Below, one piece after another: positions 25,247-33,718 of a DNA stretch of 64,000 bases. The notes under the pieces were generated by a model that was not told the DNA's origin, did not search any database, and worked only from the letters and a program-made list of their open reading frames with translations. The stretch covers positions 1 through 64,000 of the forward strand of contig CADEGH010000012.1 in NCBI GenBank assembly GCA_902826835.1. Reading direction: 5' to 3'. This stretch comes from an uncultured bacterium. Lineage in GTDB: Bacteria; Planctomycetota; GCA-002687715. The number at the start of each line of letters is the position of its first letter. Position 1 is the first letter of the stretch. Position numbers and translations under genes: made by a program.

Positions 25247-25299
25247 CATTCGATGAGGGGGCAGGGGCCAGGCGTGTCCAACATTCAGAATAAATGCGA

Positions 25300-25332
25300 A
25301 TCCGCCGGGCATGGTCTTTCCGCCCGGCGGAT
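25300..25332. terminator. Strong hairpin downstream of the TM-CARF gene
   Basis: ATCCGCCGGGC (25300-25310) pairs perfectly with GCCCGGCGGAT (25322-25332) around an 11-nt loop. There is no T-run on the plus strand. On the minus strand the stem is followed by a T-rich stretch (TCGCATTTATT). It could end transcription of the CARF gene, or of a minus-strand small ORF at 25342-25557. Confidence 0.5.
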
Positions 25333-25341
25333 CCGCGCGCA

Positions 25342-25557
25342 TCAGCGGATAGATTCAGCCGCAGCGATCACGACTGGCCAACCAAAAAGCCCGAGAATGG
25401 CGCTCAGCCCGATCAACACATACCACGGGATCTCGATGATGACTTGGCGTTGGCGGTGGCCTTCAGCTGTGGTCCAAGAGCAGAAACGGAAGACAGCCTG
25501 CTTTGGGGAAAAAAGTGTTCCCAGGCGACGTGGTCGATGGGTTCGATTGGGTGTCAT
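25342..25557 (-). CDS. Possible small membrane protein (weak)
   Basis: A 71-aa frame ends in one hydrophobic helix, WYVLIGLSAILGLFGWPVV (~45-63), with a polar N-terminus and a short charged tail. The stop lies 10 bp before a strong hairpin with T-rich sequence on this strand, which supports a real transcript. No family is recognised, no clear ribosome site is seen, and composition of the first 35 residues is not convincing. Confidence 0.3.
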   Translation of the reverse strand: MTPNRTHRPRRLGTLFSPKQAVFRFCSWTTAEGHRQRQVIIEIPWYVLIGLSAILGLFGWPVVIAAAESIR

Positions 25558-25969
25558 ATTTGAAGTCCAGGCGGTGGCAGTACATCACCCGCCATGGACC
25601 ATTCCATGGTTGGGGCAGTGCGTTTGCCGGACTGATCATACACGGCAGGGAATTCAGGCGCAGCCCGGCCAGTGATTCCTCGATCCCATGGTTGATCTTG
25701 GCTATGATGGCGAGACGCGGCGGCGGGCACCAATTGAAGCAGACAGGCCCAAGCGACGCGGTCGATGGGGCTGACGAGGTGCCCGTTGCCGCTCCTTATA
25801 TGGCCAGATCGGACGGGTTGATGCCGGATCGCGAAGGCTGCGCCACTCAGGTGGCTGATCGCGATAGCCATGCGCAGGACCTGGCGAGAGCTGATTCCGG
25901 CGTCATTGAGACACGCGGAAGCGGAGGTCACGGTGCACCCGGATCGCCGCCCCGCCCGCAGCCGAGCGA
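25558..25969. other. Gene-free right edge of the CRISPR island
   Basis: About 410 bases hold no supportable gene. A minus-strand frame running on from the DUF1592 frame region has no start or family. A short segment (25525-25545) resembles 25757-25777 (both read PID-H/R-VAW on the minus strand in different frames), which may be debris of a duplicated, decayed gene. Confidence 0.4.
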
Positions 25970-27799
25970 TCACGGCGCGGTGTGGAGGAAGGGGGGGCTC
26001 GTGATGAGGGGGAGGATGAGGGAGGAGAAGCGGTAGTGGGAGGAGCGGGCGGAGGTGAGCATGGAGGTGATGAGGGGCTCGTCTTCGGGGCGGACGAGGC
26101 GGCCGGTGGCGGCGAGGAAGAGGCGGCGCGAGAGATTGCGGACGAAATCGTCGGAGCGGGCGAGGAGGGCGTGGCGGAGGGAGGAGGCGCCGTCGAGCGG
26201 GGTGCCGTCGGGAAGGGTGCCTTGGGCGTCGATCGGCCGGTCTTCGTCGCGCTCGCGGAACTTGCCCATCGCGTCGAAGTGTTCGAGGGCGAACCCGAGC
26301 GGGTCGATGCGGGCGTGGCAGGCGGCACAGGCTTCGCTCTTGCGGTGCAACTCGAGGCGCTGGCGGAGGGTCTCGGTCTTCAACTCGCGATCGTCGGCGG
26401 GCAGAGTGCCCACGTTTTCCGGCGGAGGCGGCGGCGGATCGCCGAGGAGAGCATCGAGAATCCACGCGCCCCGCAGCGTGGGGCTCGTACGCAACGGGAA
26501 GGAGGTCACAAAGAGAATGCTCGCCATTCCCGTGAGCCCGCCGCGGCGATCGTCCGGCCAATTCACTTCGCGGAGATGACCGCCCTCGATACCACTCAGC
26601 CCGTAGTGCTTGGCCAGACGTTCATTCACGAAGGTGGTTTTGGAATCGAGAAGTTGGAGGACGCTCCGATCCTCGCGCACGATGGCCGCGAGGAAGTGGT
26701 GCGTTTCTTCGACCATCGAATCCCGCAGCCCCTGATCCCAAATCTCGGGAAACCTCCGGAAGTCCGCCGCCTTGGTCGCCGCCTCGCGATGACGGAGCCA
26801 AGCCCCGCCAAAATCCCGGACAAACGCGTCGGCGCTCGGAGCCGCCAAGAGCCGCCGCGCCTCGGCCTCCAACACCTCGGGCCGAAGAATCGCCCCGTCA
26901 TCAGCGAGAGCCGACAAGGCGCGGTCGGGCGCCGCCGAAGCCAAGAAGAACGAGAGCCGCGCCGCCAGCGCGTGGGCACTGAGCGGTCGGGGTTGCTCCT
27001 CCCCAACCTCGGCCGCTTCGTCGAGCCTCCACCACAGTGCCGGGGCGAGCAGGGTGGCGAGCAGCGCCGCTCCCACGCCCTCGCGCTGCGCGAGTTCGGC
27101 GCGCGCCGCGAGTTCGGCCTCGGAAGCAGGACGCCGGAACGCTTGCCGCAGGAAGGGGGCCAACCATCGGGTGTGCTCCTCGATCGACTTCGGCTCGGAG
27201 CCTCCGAGCGGCGCCATGAGGCGAGCTTGGGCCGACGCGTCCAGCAGGGTGCGCGCGACGATCTCCGATGCCAGGTCGTGCAACGACTCGAGCCACAGCG
27301 GGGACACCGACATGACATCACCGACGGTGTCACTGCCGTACGCGGTGGATTCCGGGGGAAGCCCACTGACATCCACGGCGACGCCGAGCATCGCCCGTAC
27401 GCTGCGCGCCCACTGGTCTCGCGAGAGGCGCCGCAGCACCGGGCGTTTGGGTAGAGCCTTGAATCCGGCGGCTTCGAGGTGGGCGCGCAGGCGCTCCCGC
27501 TCGTCGGGCTCGAGCTTCGAGAGCCTGGGCGGCGGCATGGTGCCATCCGCCACCCGCCGCTCCGCCCGTAGCCACAGGGTGGCGTCCGGGGTGGCCTGCG
27601 CGAGCGCGGACCCAAGGTCGAGTCCGCCCTTAGGCGATTCCCCGCCGTGGCAGGAAGTGCAGTGCTGCTCGAGCAACTGGCGCAGAGGGCTTTCCGGCTC
27701 GACCTCCTTTTCGTCAGGGTTCTGCCCCGCGGCCACCGCCACGAGAAGGCCTAGTCCGAAGAGGACCTGCCCTACGCTCCCAGTTCGAAGAACCCGCAT
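25970..27799 (-). CDS. DUF1592/DUF1588/DUF1585 cytochrome c-like secreted protein
   Basis: The product is 609 aa. A signal peptide (VLFGLGLLVAVAAG, ~11-24) precedes CTSCH (~47-51), a c-type haem site (planctomycete cytochrome C type). DUF1587, DUF1595 and DUF1592 segments follow. A second CxxCH (ACAACH) lies in the DUF1588 region near residue 495, and DUF1585 closes the protein. These extracytoplasmic proteins are assumed to act in oxidative polymer breakdown, but no member is well characterised. They are normally followed on the same strand by DUF1552. That partner lies at 418-1704, across the CRISPR island. Confidence 0.85.
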   Translation of the reverse strand: MRVLRTGSVGQVLFGLGLLVAVAAGQNPDEKEVEPESPLRQLLEQHCTSCHGGESPKGGLDLGSALAQATPDATLWLRAERRVADGTMPPPRLSKLEPDERERLRAHLEAAGFKALPKRPVLRRLSRDQWARSVRAMLGVAVDVSGLPPESTAYGSDTVGDVMSVSPLWLESLHDLASEIVARTLLDASAQARLMAPLGGSEPKSIEEHTRWLAPFLRQAFRRPASEAELAARAELAQREGVGAALLATLLAPALWWRLDEAAEVGEEQPRPLSAHALAARLSFFLASAAPDRALSALADDGAILRPEVLEAEARRLLAAPSADAFVRDFGGAWLRHREAATKAADFRRFPEIWDQGLRDSMVEETHHFLAAIVREDRSVLQLLDSKTTFVNERLAKHYGLSGIEGGHLREVNWPDDRRGGLTGMASILFVTSFPLRTSPTLRGAWILDALLGDPPPPPPENVGTLPADDRELKTETLRQRLELHRKSEACAACHARIDPLGFALEHFDAMGKFRERDEDRPIDAQGTLPDGTPLDGASSLRHALLARSDDFVRNLSRRLFLAATGRLVRPEDEPLITSMLTSARSSHYRFSSLILPLITSPPFLHTAP

Positions 27800-27870
27800 C
27801 GCCGGATCATAGGGGAAAGCGGGGCCGGACGGGCCTCCTCCCCCGCGCGGATCGCCTGTTAGGCTCCGCC

Positions 27871-28587
27871 ATGGGCTCCCCCTGGCATAGCGATGTGTAC
27901 AGCCGGATCGACTCGGCCCTCTCGGCCGGCCACCTGCCGATCTGCGTCTTCGACCTCGACTCCACGCTGTTCACCACAGCGCCCCGCAACTACCGGATCC
28001 TCGAGGAGTTCGTGGCGCTTCATGGCCCCGAACATCCGGACCTGGTCAGTGCGTTCTCCGAACTGCGCGAAGACGACCTCGGCTGGAACGTGCACGACGA
28101 CCTGCGCCGCCGCGGGGTGACCAACACGGAACTCCTCGAATCCCTCAAGCGCTTCTGGGCCGAGCGCTTCTTCACCAGCGAGTATTTGGCGCACGACCGT
28201 CCGGTGCCCGGCGCCCCCGCGTTTGTCTTGGGCGCCCACTCGCGGGGGGCTCTGATCTACTACTTGACCGGACGCCACGTCGGCGGCATGGAGGAAGGCA
28301 CGGTTCGCTCGTTGCGCCGCCACGGATTCCCCTTCTGGCGCGGCCGCTGCGTCGTGCACCTCAAGCCCTCGTTCGAAATGGCGGACTCCACCTTCAAGGC
28401 CGAGGCGGTCGCCGACATCCGCTCCTACCAGGGACAAGTGGTGGCGACCTTCGAGAACGAGCCGGGCAACGCCAACCTGTTCCTGCGCTCGTTCCCCGAG
28501 GCCGTGCACTTCCTGCTCATGACCGTGCACTCCCCCAACGCGGATCCCCCGGCCCGTACGCTGAAGAAGATCCCCGACTTTCGCTGA
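27871..28587 (+). CDS. HAD-superfamily phosphatase
   Basis: The product is 238 aa. All four HAD motifs are visible: FDLDSTLF (I, ~28-35; nucleophile Asp), LTGRH (II, ~131-135), a Lys in TFKAE (III) and ENEPGNANLF (IV, ~192-201). A helical cap lies between motifs I and II. The acidic motif IV is degenerate compared with DD or DxxxD forms, and its substrate cannot be told. No export signal, so cytoplasmic. It starts the plus-strand series 27871-32934. Confidence 0.8.
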   Translation: MGSPWHSDVYSRIDSALSAGHLPICVFDLDSTLFTTAPRNYRILEEFVALHGPEHPDLVSAFSELREDDLGWNVHDDLRRRGVTNTELLESLKRFWAERFFTSEYLAHDRPVPGAPAFVLGAHSRGALIYYLTGRHVGGMEEGTVRSLRRHGFPFWRGRCVVHLKPSFEMADSTFKAEAVADIRSYQGQVVATFENEPGNANLFLRSFPEAVHFLLMTVHSPNADPPARTLKKIPDFR

Positions 28588-28608
28588 AATCGAAAGCGAG
28601 CCCTGGCG

Positions 28609-29184
28609 ATGACCCACCCGGTACCATCCGACGATCTGTTTCGGCCTTCTCTCGACAGAAGTCTGGACACAAGCGGTTGGAAAGCGCCGTTTGATCCCGG
28701 CTCGCTCGTAACGGCGGCGTTTTTCGGAGGCCCGATTGCCGGCGGCCTCCTGTTCGGCCTGAACTTCACGCGCATGGGCCGCAGCAAGTGGTTCCTTCCC
28801 TGTCTTTTCGGGGGCGTGTTGGTGATGGCGATTCACATCGCCGTGACCGCACGAGGCATCGAGGAGGCGACCAAGCTATTCCGTGCCGAATACGCGGCCG
28901 CCGAGAGGGGATCGAACCGCGAGGCCATCGGCCGAAGCGTAGCGCCGAAGGACCAAGTGACCGTCGCGATCGCCGGTCGAAAATTCAGCCTCCGCACGGT
29001 TCACCTCGCATTCCAGATCCTCACCGTGCTCCTCTGTTTCCCGCTCGCTCGTCGCCAACGCAAGCTCGTCGAAGCCTGGACCGCGACGGGCCGCCCCACG
29101 GCCAAAGTCCTCGGGCTCGCCCTCGGCGTCATTGCGGGAACCTTTGTGCTGACCGGAGCCGCGTACGCCATCTGGCTCATCTGA
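28609..29184 (+). CDS. Small integral membrane protein, module copy A
   Basis: The product is 191 aa with four predicted membrane helices: ~35-54, ~62-81, ~130-146 and ~169-189. It opens with SDDLFRPSLDRSLDTSGWKAP, echoed by DSDLYSPSLDERYDVYRMKAP in the protein at 30156. The order of helices, a loop before helix 3 and an arginine-rich LARRQRK turn are also shared. The two are paralogues. No family is recognised. The next gene begins 8 bp after the stop. Confidence 0.7.
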   Translation: MTHPVPSDDLFRPSLDRSLDTSGWKAPFDPGSLVTAAFFGGPIAGGLLFGLNFTRMGRSKWFLPCLFGGVLVMAIHIAVTARGIEEATKLFRAEYAAAERGSNREAIGRSVAPKDQVTVAIAGRKFSLRTVHLAFQILTVLLCFPLARRQRKLVEAWTATGRPTAKVLGLALGVIAGTFVLTGAAYAIWLI

Positions 29185-29191
29185 GGACACA

Positions 29192-30115
29192 ATGGAGGAT
29201 GAAATCCCGGCAAACCTCGAGGCTGGTCCCGATGCCTACGAACTCGCCCGCCACTATGTCGACGCGGGGCGAATCGAGCTCGCCGAGGAGGTTGCCAAGC
29301 GCGAACTCGCCAAAGACCCAAACCACCCATTGGGCCACCTCATCCTCGGCCGCTGCGAGCTTGCCCGGAAGCGTCCCAAGGACGCACTCCTACGCTTCGA
29401 AAACGGACTGGCCGTCGCCCCGGAATTCGGTCTCCTCCACCACTTCCGGGCGCTGACGCTTCGAGATCTCGGGAGATTTCCGGATGCGGAGGCGGCGGTA
29501 TTGGCCGCACTCCGCCTGGATGCCGAAGATTCGTTTGCTCTCGCCACCTACGCCCAGATCATGCTGGACACCGGAGTCTTGGGGAAGGCCGAGCAGCTCA
29601 TCCAGCGGGCGTTGGCGCTCGATCCTGACGAGGCTTACTTCCACACCGTGCAATCCGCGATTCAATCCGCGAAGCTGCGCGATGCGCATGCACGCGCCGC
29701 CGCCCAAAACGCGCTCCGTCTGGACCCGGACGACGACACGCCGCACATCGAGATGGGACTGCGGCTTTTCGAGACCGGCCGTCCCTTTGCCGCCCGCCGC
29801 GCCCTCCGCGAGGCCCTGCGGATCGATCCAAGTAACGAATCCGTGCAAAAGGCCTTCCTCCAGGTGGACATGGCCTGCCGGTGGACGTACCTGCCCGCGT
29901 ACTACCTGGATATCGCCCTCCGCCACGTGCCGGGCAAGCAGTTCACCCTTTGGATCGGATTGGTCCTGCTTCTCAAAGGAGTGCCCGATTCGGTGATCTC
30001 GATGAACGTGAAGGGCCTGATCGCCATCGTCTATCTGGTGATCTGCATCCACAGTTGGATCGCGACCCCGCTCACCAAGCTGTGGATGAAGGTCCGGCCG
30101 CCCCGCTGGAATTGA
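29192..30115 (+). CDS. TPR protein with C-terminal membrane helices, module copy A
   Basis: The product is 307 aa. Tetratricopeptide repeats fill ~10-225 (e.g. LARHYVDAGRIELAEEVAKR, ALAVAPEFGLLHHFRALTLRDLGRF). The C-terminus holds two membrane helices (~255-273, ~278-296) and ends in WMKVRPPRWN. The ending and the CRWTYLPAYY segment recur in the protein at 30710. It is probably a cytoplasmic protein-interaction scaffold tethered to the membrane. It works next to the small membrane protein upstream, but the process is unknown. Confidence 0.8.
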   Translation: MEDEIPANLEAGPDAYELARHYVDAGRIELAEEVAKRELAKDPNHPLGHLILGRCELARKRPKDALLRFENGLAVAPEFGLLHHFRALTLRDLGRFPDAEAAVLAALRLDAEDSFALATYAQIMLDTGVLGKAEQLIQRALALDPDEAYFHTVQSAIQSAKLRDAHARAAAQNALRLDPDDDTPHIEMGLRLFETGRPFAARRALREALRIDPSNESVQKAFLQVDMACRWTYLPAYYLDIALRHVPGKQFTLWIGLVLLLKGVPDSVISMNVKGLIAIVYLVICIHSWIATPLTKLWMKVRPPRWN

Positions 30116-30155
30116 CGGCCGGCGGGCCCGGTGGTCCAGACTGATCCGTGCTGCG

Positions 30156-30704
30156 ATGAACTCCCTTGATTCCGACCTCTATTCACCCTCACTCGACGAG
30201 CGGTACGATGTCTATCGGATGAAGGCGCCCATGAGCCCCTGGCCGTTGCTGTACGGGGTGCTCGTAGGGGGCTTTTTCATCGCGGGCCTGGGTTTCGGGG
30301 AAAATTTCCGAAGGCTCGGCGATCGACGGGCGGCGCTGATCACCTTCGCGGCTGGGCTTGTCCTCACTTCACTGCTCTTTCTGCTCTTCCAATCCGATCT
30401 GGTGCGGTTCGCGAAGTCCACGGAACGACGCCCTCCTCCGACCACGAGCGAAGCCTCACCGAATTCGAGCGCACGGAACTCCGAGCCCGGATCCGGGCCG
30501 ACGTCGGGCGCGACCGTTTTTTGGCTGGGCAATCTCGTGGCGTTGGTGGCGGCGTGGCCGATCGCCCGCTACCAGCGCCGCTTCACCGGTACCTACGAGC
30601 GCAGTGGCCGAGGCCTGGGCGGCGGCGTCGGTTGGATCGTGATCGCGAATGTCGCTTACTTGTGCCTGTGGATCGGGGCGCTGCGCGAGTTCGCAGCCCC
30701 CTGA
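30156..30704 (+). CDS. Small integral membrane protein, module copy B
   Basis: The product is 182 aa, paralogous to 28609-29184. N-terminal DSDLYSPSLDERYDVYRMKAP precedes four membrane helices (~28-46, ~56-72, ~120-138, ~155-175). The cytoplasmic or external loop 80-117 is Pro/Ser-rich rather than charged as in copy A. Function unknown. The TPR gene of the second copy starts 6 bp after its stop. Confidence 0.7.
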   Translation: MNSLDSDLYSPSLDERYDVYRMKAPMSPWPLLYGVLVGGFFIAGLGFGENFRRLGDRRAALITFAAGLVLTSLLFLLFQSDLVRFAKSTERRPPPTTSEASPNSSARNSEPGSGPTSGATVFWLGNLVALVAAWPIARYQRRFTGTYERSGRGLGGGVGWIVIANVAYLCLWIGALREFAAP

Positions 30705-30709
30705 CGCGC

Positions 30710-31627
30710 ATGGAGGAAATCGACGACGATCACGGACGAGGCGTGACTTCGCCCTTCGACTTGGTCGAACACTACTTCGACAGTGGCCGGTTGGACTTGG
30801 TCGAAGACCAACTCCGCCGTCTGCTCGCCCAAGACCCGGCCAACGCGGCGGCGCACACGCAACTGGCCCGCCTTCGGTTGCAGCAAGGTCGCTTCGACGA
30901 AGCCGTCGATGCGACCTCCGAAGCGCTCGCCACGGCGCCGCAATATCCCCACGCCCACTCGGTCCGGGGGCTCGCACTCCGCGCCCTCGGACGATTCACG
31001 CTCGCGGAGAAGTTCTTCCTGGAGGCCCTCCGCAACGATCCGGATTATGTGGCCGCCTTCGGCAATTACGCGCTGCTCATGTATGACGCCGGGTTCTTCG
31101 GCAAGGCGCGGCGGCTAGCGTTGGAGGGCTTGAAGCTCAATCCCGAGAGCAGTTGGCTCCTGCGAATCCTGTCCGACATCGAGGCCGCGACCGCCGATCG
31201 CAAGGCGGCAATGGCGGCGGCCGAGGCGGCACTCCGCCTCGATCCGAACGAGGAAGGTGGTCATCACACGCTGGCGCAGCGCTACTTCGAATCCGGGCAT
31301 CCGTTCCAGGCTCGCGAGTGCTTGCGGGAAGCGCTTCGCCTCGACCCCTCCGACTCAAGCCTCCGAGCCGAGTATCACCGCGCGGATCGTTTCTGCCGGT
31401 GGCCCGCGCTGCCGAGCTACCTCTACGCGAGGCTGGTCAGTCGCGTGCCCGGCCGACAGGTCGGATTCTGGGTCCTGGTCTTTGTGATCCTGGTGGTTTT
31501 GCGCGCTCTCTTCGGCCCCTCGCTCCCCCTTCCCGGGATCGTCGCGTCGTTGGCGGTATTCTGGCTCTATCTCCTCTTTGCCCCCGCCTTGACCTCGCTT
31601 TGGCTGCGCCTGAGACCCCCCCGATGA
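30710..31627 (+). CDS. TPR protein with C-terminal membrane helices, module copy B
   Basis: The product is 305 aa. ATG 30710 lies just after the preceding stop; earlier in-frame starts run through that gene. TPR units span ~15-225 (LVEHYFDSGRLDLVEDQLRR, AQRYFESGHPFQARECLREAL). Helices follow at ~248-264 and ~270-290, ending LWLRLRPPR. CRWPALPSYLYARLVSRVPGRQ matches copy A. The stop overlaps the AAA+ gene start (ATGA), tying both to one function. Confidence 0.8.
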   Translation: MEEIDDDHGRGVTSPFDLVEHYFDSGRLDLVEDQLRRLLAQDPANAAAHTQLARLRLQQGRFDEAVDATSEALATAPQYPHAHSVRGLALRALGRFTLAEKFFLEALRNDPDYVAAFGNYALLMYDAGFFGKARRLALEGLKLNPESSWLLRILSDIEAATADRKAAMAAAEAALRLDPNEEGGHHTLAQRYFESGHPFQARECLREALRLDPSDSSLRAEYHRADRFCRWPALPSYLYARLVSRVPGRQVGFWVLVFVILVVLRALFGPSLPLPGIVASLAVFWLYLLFAPALTSLWLRLRPPR

Positions 31628-32934
31628 GCTCGGACGACATCATCAACGCCCTTCGCCAAGTGCTCGCCCAGGACCGCAAAAACGGGGCGCTCTGGCTCCA
31701 TCTCGCCGAGCTCCTGCGGACCGCCGGTCGGCACGACGAGGGGGTCGACGCCCTCCGGGCCGCCGCCGAGTGCGCTCCGGTTCGCCGGGCCGCGCTCCGC
31801 AAGCTCGTGACCACTCTGAAAGAACAAGGCAAACTCTCGGAGGCCTTGATGCGAGCCGAGGGCCTGCTCGAGGAAGACTCGTCTCCCGAACTGCGTCGCG
31901 AGTTCGAGGAAATTCAGGCCGCGTGGCAAGCTCAGCAGGGAGTCCCGCAGGGAAGCGCCGGCGTTCGGCCCGCGCCCGACGCTCCTCCTGACGAACCGGC
32001 CAAAGTCTCGATCGGGGGCGACGAATCGGGGAACCTGGATGACTGGGCCGCGCAGTTCGACTGGGGTGACCTGAAGATCCGCCTCTCCGACGTGGCCGGC
32101 CTTGATGACGTGAAGCGCGAACTGCGACTGCGCGTGATCGCCCCGAGCCAACAACCCGAGGTCTATCAGGCGTTTGGACGCGAGGCCGGCGGCGGAGTCC
32201 TGCTCTACGGACCGCCCGGCTGCGGCAAAACCTTCCTCGCGCGTGCCATCGCCGGCGAAATCTCGGCCTCGTTCATCGCGGCAGCCATCCACGAGATCAT
32301 GGACAAGTGGATGGGCGAGACCGAGAAGGCGATTCACGCGCTCTTCGAACTCGCGCGCCGCCGCAATCCCACGGTCGTTTTTTTCGACGAGTTCGATGCT
32401 CTCGGAACTTCGCGCGGCAAGGGCGGATCTCCGTGGATCACGATGCTCGTCGACCAGATCCTCCAAGAGATGGACGGCGTCGGAAAACGCAATCGGGGCG
32501 TGCTGATCCTCGGCGCTACCAACGCGCCCTGGGGAGTCGATTCCGCCTTCCGCCGTCCGGGCCGCTTCGATCGGGTGCTGTTCGTTCCGCCTCCCGACAC
32601 CGCGGCGCGCAAGCTTCTCTTGCGCAAGGCGCTCGACAAGTTGCCAGGGGGCCCCGAAGTCGCGATCGACGCGGCGGTGAAAAACACGGCGCTCTATTCC
32701 GGCGCGGACCTGCGGTCCTTGGTCGAACGGGCCGGCGAGCGCGCTCTGGAAGCCTCCCTCACGAGCTCGAAGGTCGTACCAGTGACTCAAGCCGACTTGG
32801 ACCGCGCGCTCAAGTCGTCGCGCCCCTCGACGCTTGAGTGGATCGCGACCGCTCGTAATCACGCCCGGTTTGCCAACGAAGGCGGGCAGTACGACGATCT
32901 CGTGGCCTTCCTCAAATCAGTGCAGCGCTGGTAG
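31624..32934 (+). CDS. TPR-AAA+ ATPase (Cdc48/Vps4-like)
   Basis: The product is 436 aa. Residues ~1-100 are TPR-like helices, then a Pro-rich linker, then one AAA+ module. That module has Walker A GPPGCGKT (196-203), Walker B VVFFDE (251-256), an Arg finger region FRRPGRFDR and a C-terminal helical lid with YSGADLRSLVERAGERALE as in Cdc48/FtsH-type AAA domains. It likely remodels protein complexes with ATP. It is translationally coupled to a membrane TPR protein, which may recruit it. No protease domain is attached. Confidence 0.85.
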   Translation: MSSDDIINALRQVLAQDRKNGALWLHLAELLRTAGRHDEGVDALRAAAECAPVRRAALRKLVTTLKEQGKLSEALMRAEGLLEEDSSPELRREFEEIQAAWQAQQGVPQGSAGVRPAPDAPPDEPAKVSIGGDESGNLDDWAAQFDWGDLKIRLSDVAGLDDVKRELRLRVIAPSQQPEVYQAFGREAGGGVLLYGPPGCGKTFLARAIAGEISASFIAAAIHEIMDKWMGETEKAIHALFELARRRNPTVVFFDEFDALGTSRGKGGSPWITMLVDQILQEMDGVGKRNRGVLILGATNAPWGVDSAFRRPGRFDRVLFVPPPDTAARKLLLRKALDKLPGGPEVAIDAAVKNTALYSGADLRSLVERAGERALEASLTSSKVVPVTQADLDRALKSSRPSTLEWIATARNHARFANEGGQYDDLVAFLKSVQRW

Positions 32935-32974
32935 TCGACACCGCGCGCTCACCGCTGCGGCGGAGGCAGCGCCT

Positions 32975-33718
32975 TCACGCCAAGTCGCGAACCGCCCGCG
33001 CCGCGGCGTCCGCGAGCGCGGTCGTGGTGGGGGATTCCGCAGTGCGAATGCGGCGAAAGCCGGCGCGGAAGAGCGCATCTTTGGTCGTCGGGCCCAATGC
33101 GACCGTGATCAGCCGCACCTGATGCGCTTCGAGCCAAGTCGCATCGGCCATGGCCAAGAACGCGGCCACCGTGGTCGGACTGGTGAAGCAGGCGGCCACG
33201 AGATCGTGCAAAGCCTGGTCTCGCTCTGCGTCCGCGGGTCGACGCAGGCAGGTGCGATAGGTCACCCGCTCCGTGACCTGCGCCCCGAGGTCGCGCAATC
33301 CGTCTCCGAGCACCGGAAGGGCCCGGTCCCCGCGCAACCAGTAGATGGGTCCGGCCGGAGTGCCAGCCTCGGCGATGCGGTCCAACAGGTCAATCGCGCT
33401 CTCCGCGCAGTGCTCGACCAAAAGGCCCGCCTCTTCCGCGCGCAGCGCCGACTTTTGCCCCACGATCGCGAGTTTGGCGCCGAGAGTCTGCACCGTGGAC
33501 GACACCGCAAACAGAGCCGGCAGGGCCTGCCCGCTCGAAACCAAGATGAGACTGGGCCGGACCCCGCGCAGCTCGGCTTCGAGTTCGGAGGCGAGGAAGA
33601 GCGACTCGAACGCGAGCAGAGGGAGCGTCACTGGACTGAGTCCGCGCTCTTGGAGGCGCTGGCACAGCTCGCGCGAGTCCTCGAGAGCGCGGGTGACCAA
33701 CACCCGCGGCCCGGTCAT
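32975..33718 (-). CDS. hemD: Uroporphyrinogen-III synthase
   Basis: The product is 247 aa, starting at the ATG that overlaps the hemC stop. VLVTRALEDSRELCQRL at the N-terminus and CFTSPTTVAAFL (~183-194) near the C-terminal lobe, followed by VALGPTTKDAL, are HemD signatures. The enzyme cyclises hydroxymethylbilane to uroporphyrinogen III with inversion of ring D. HemD is poorly conserved, but context after hemC makes the call safe. It is the last gene of the haem operon and converges on the AAA+ gene. Confidence 0.88.
   Translation of the reverse strand: MTGPRVLVTRALEDSRELCQRLQERGLSPVTLPLLAFESLFLASELEAELRGVRPSLILVSSGQALPALFAVSSTVQTLGAKLAIVGQKSALRAEEAGLLVEHCAESAIDLLDRIAEAGTPAGPIYWLRGDRALPVLGDGLRDLGAQVTERVTYRTCLRRPADAERDQALHDLVAACFTSPTTVAAFLAMADATWLEAHQVRLITVALGPTTKDALFRAGFRRIRTAESPTTTALADAAARAVRDLA

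Noticed and set aside
25554..26561. 335-codon minus-strand frame at the island edge
   Set aside because: First part is a Pro/Arg-rich shadow of DUF1592; the remainder has no start or family.
27806..27811. TATGAT on the minus strand just before DUF1592, resembling the cas promoters
   Set aside because: No flanking match to the CGGTxCC part and no -35; it would begin transcription at the start codon. It warns that TATGAT alone is common.
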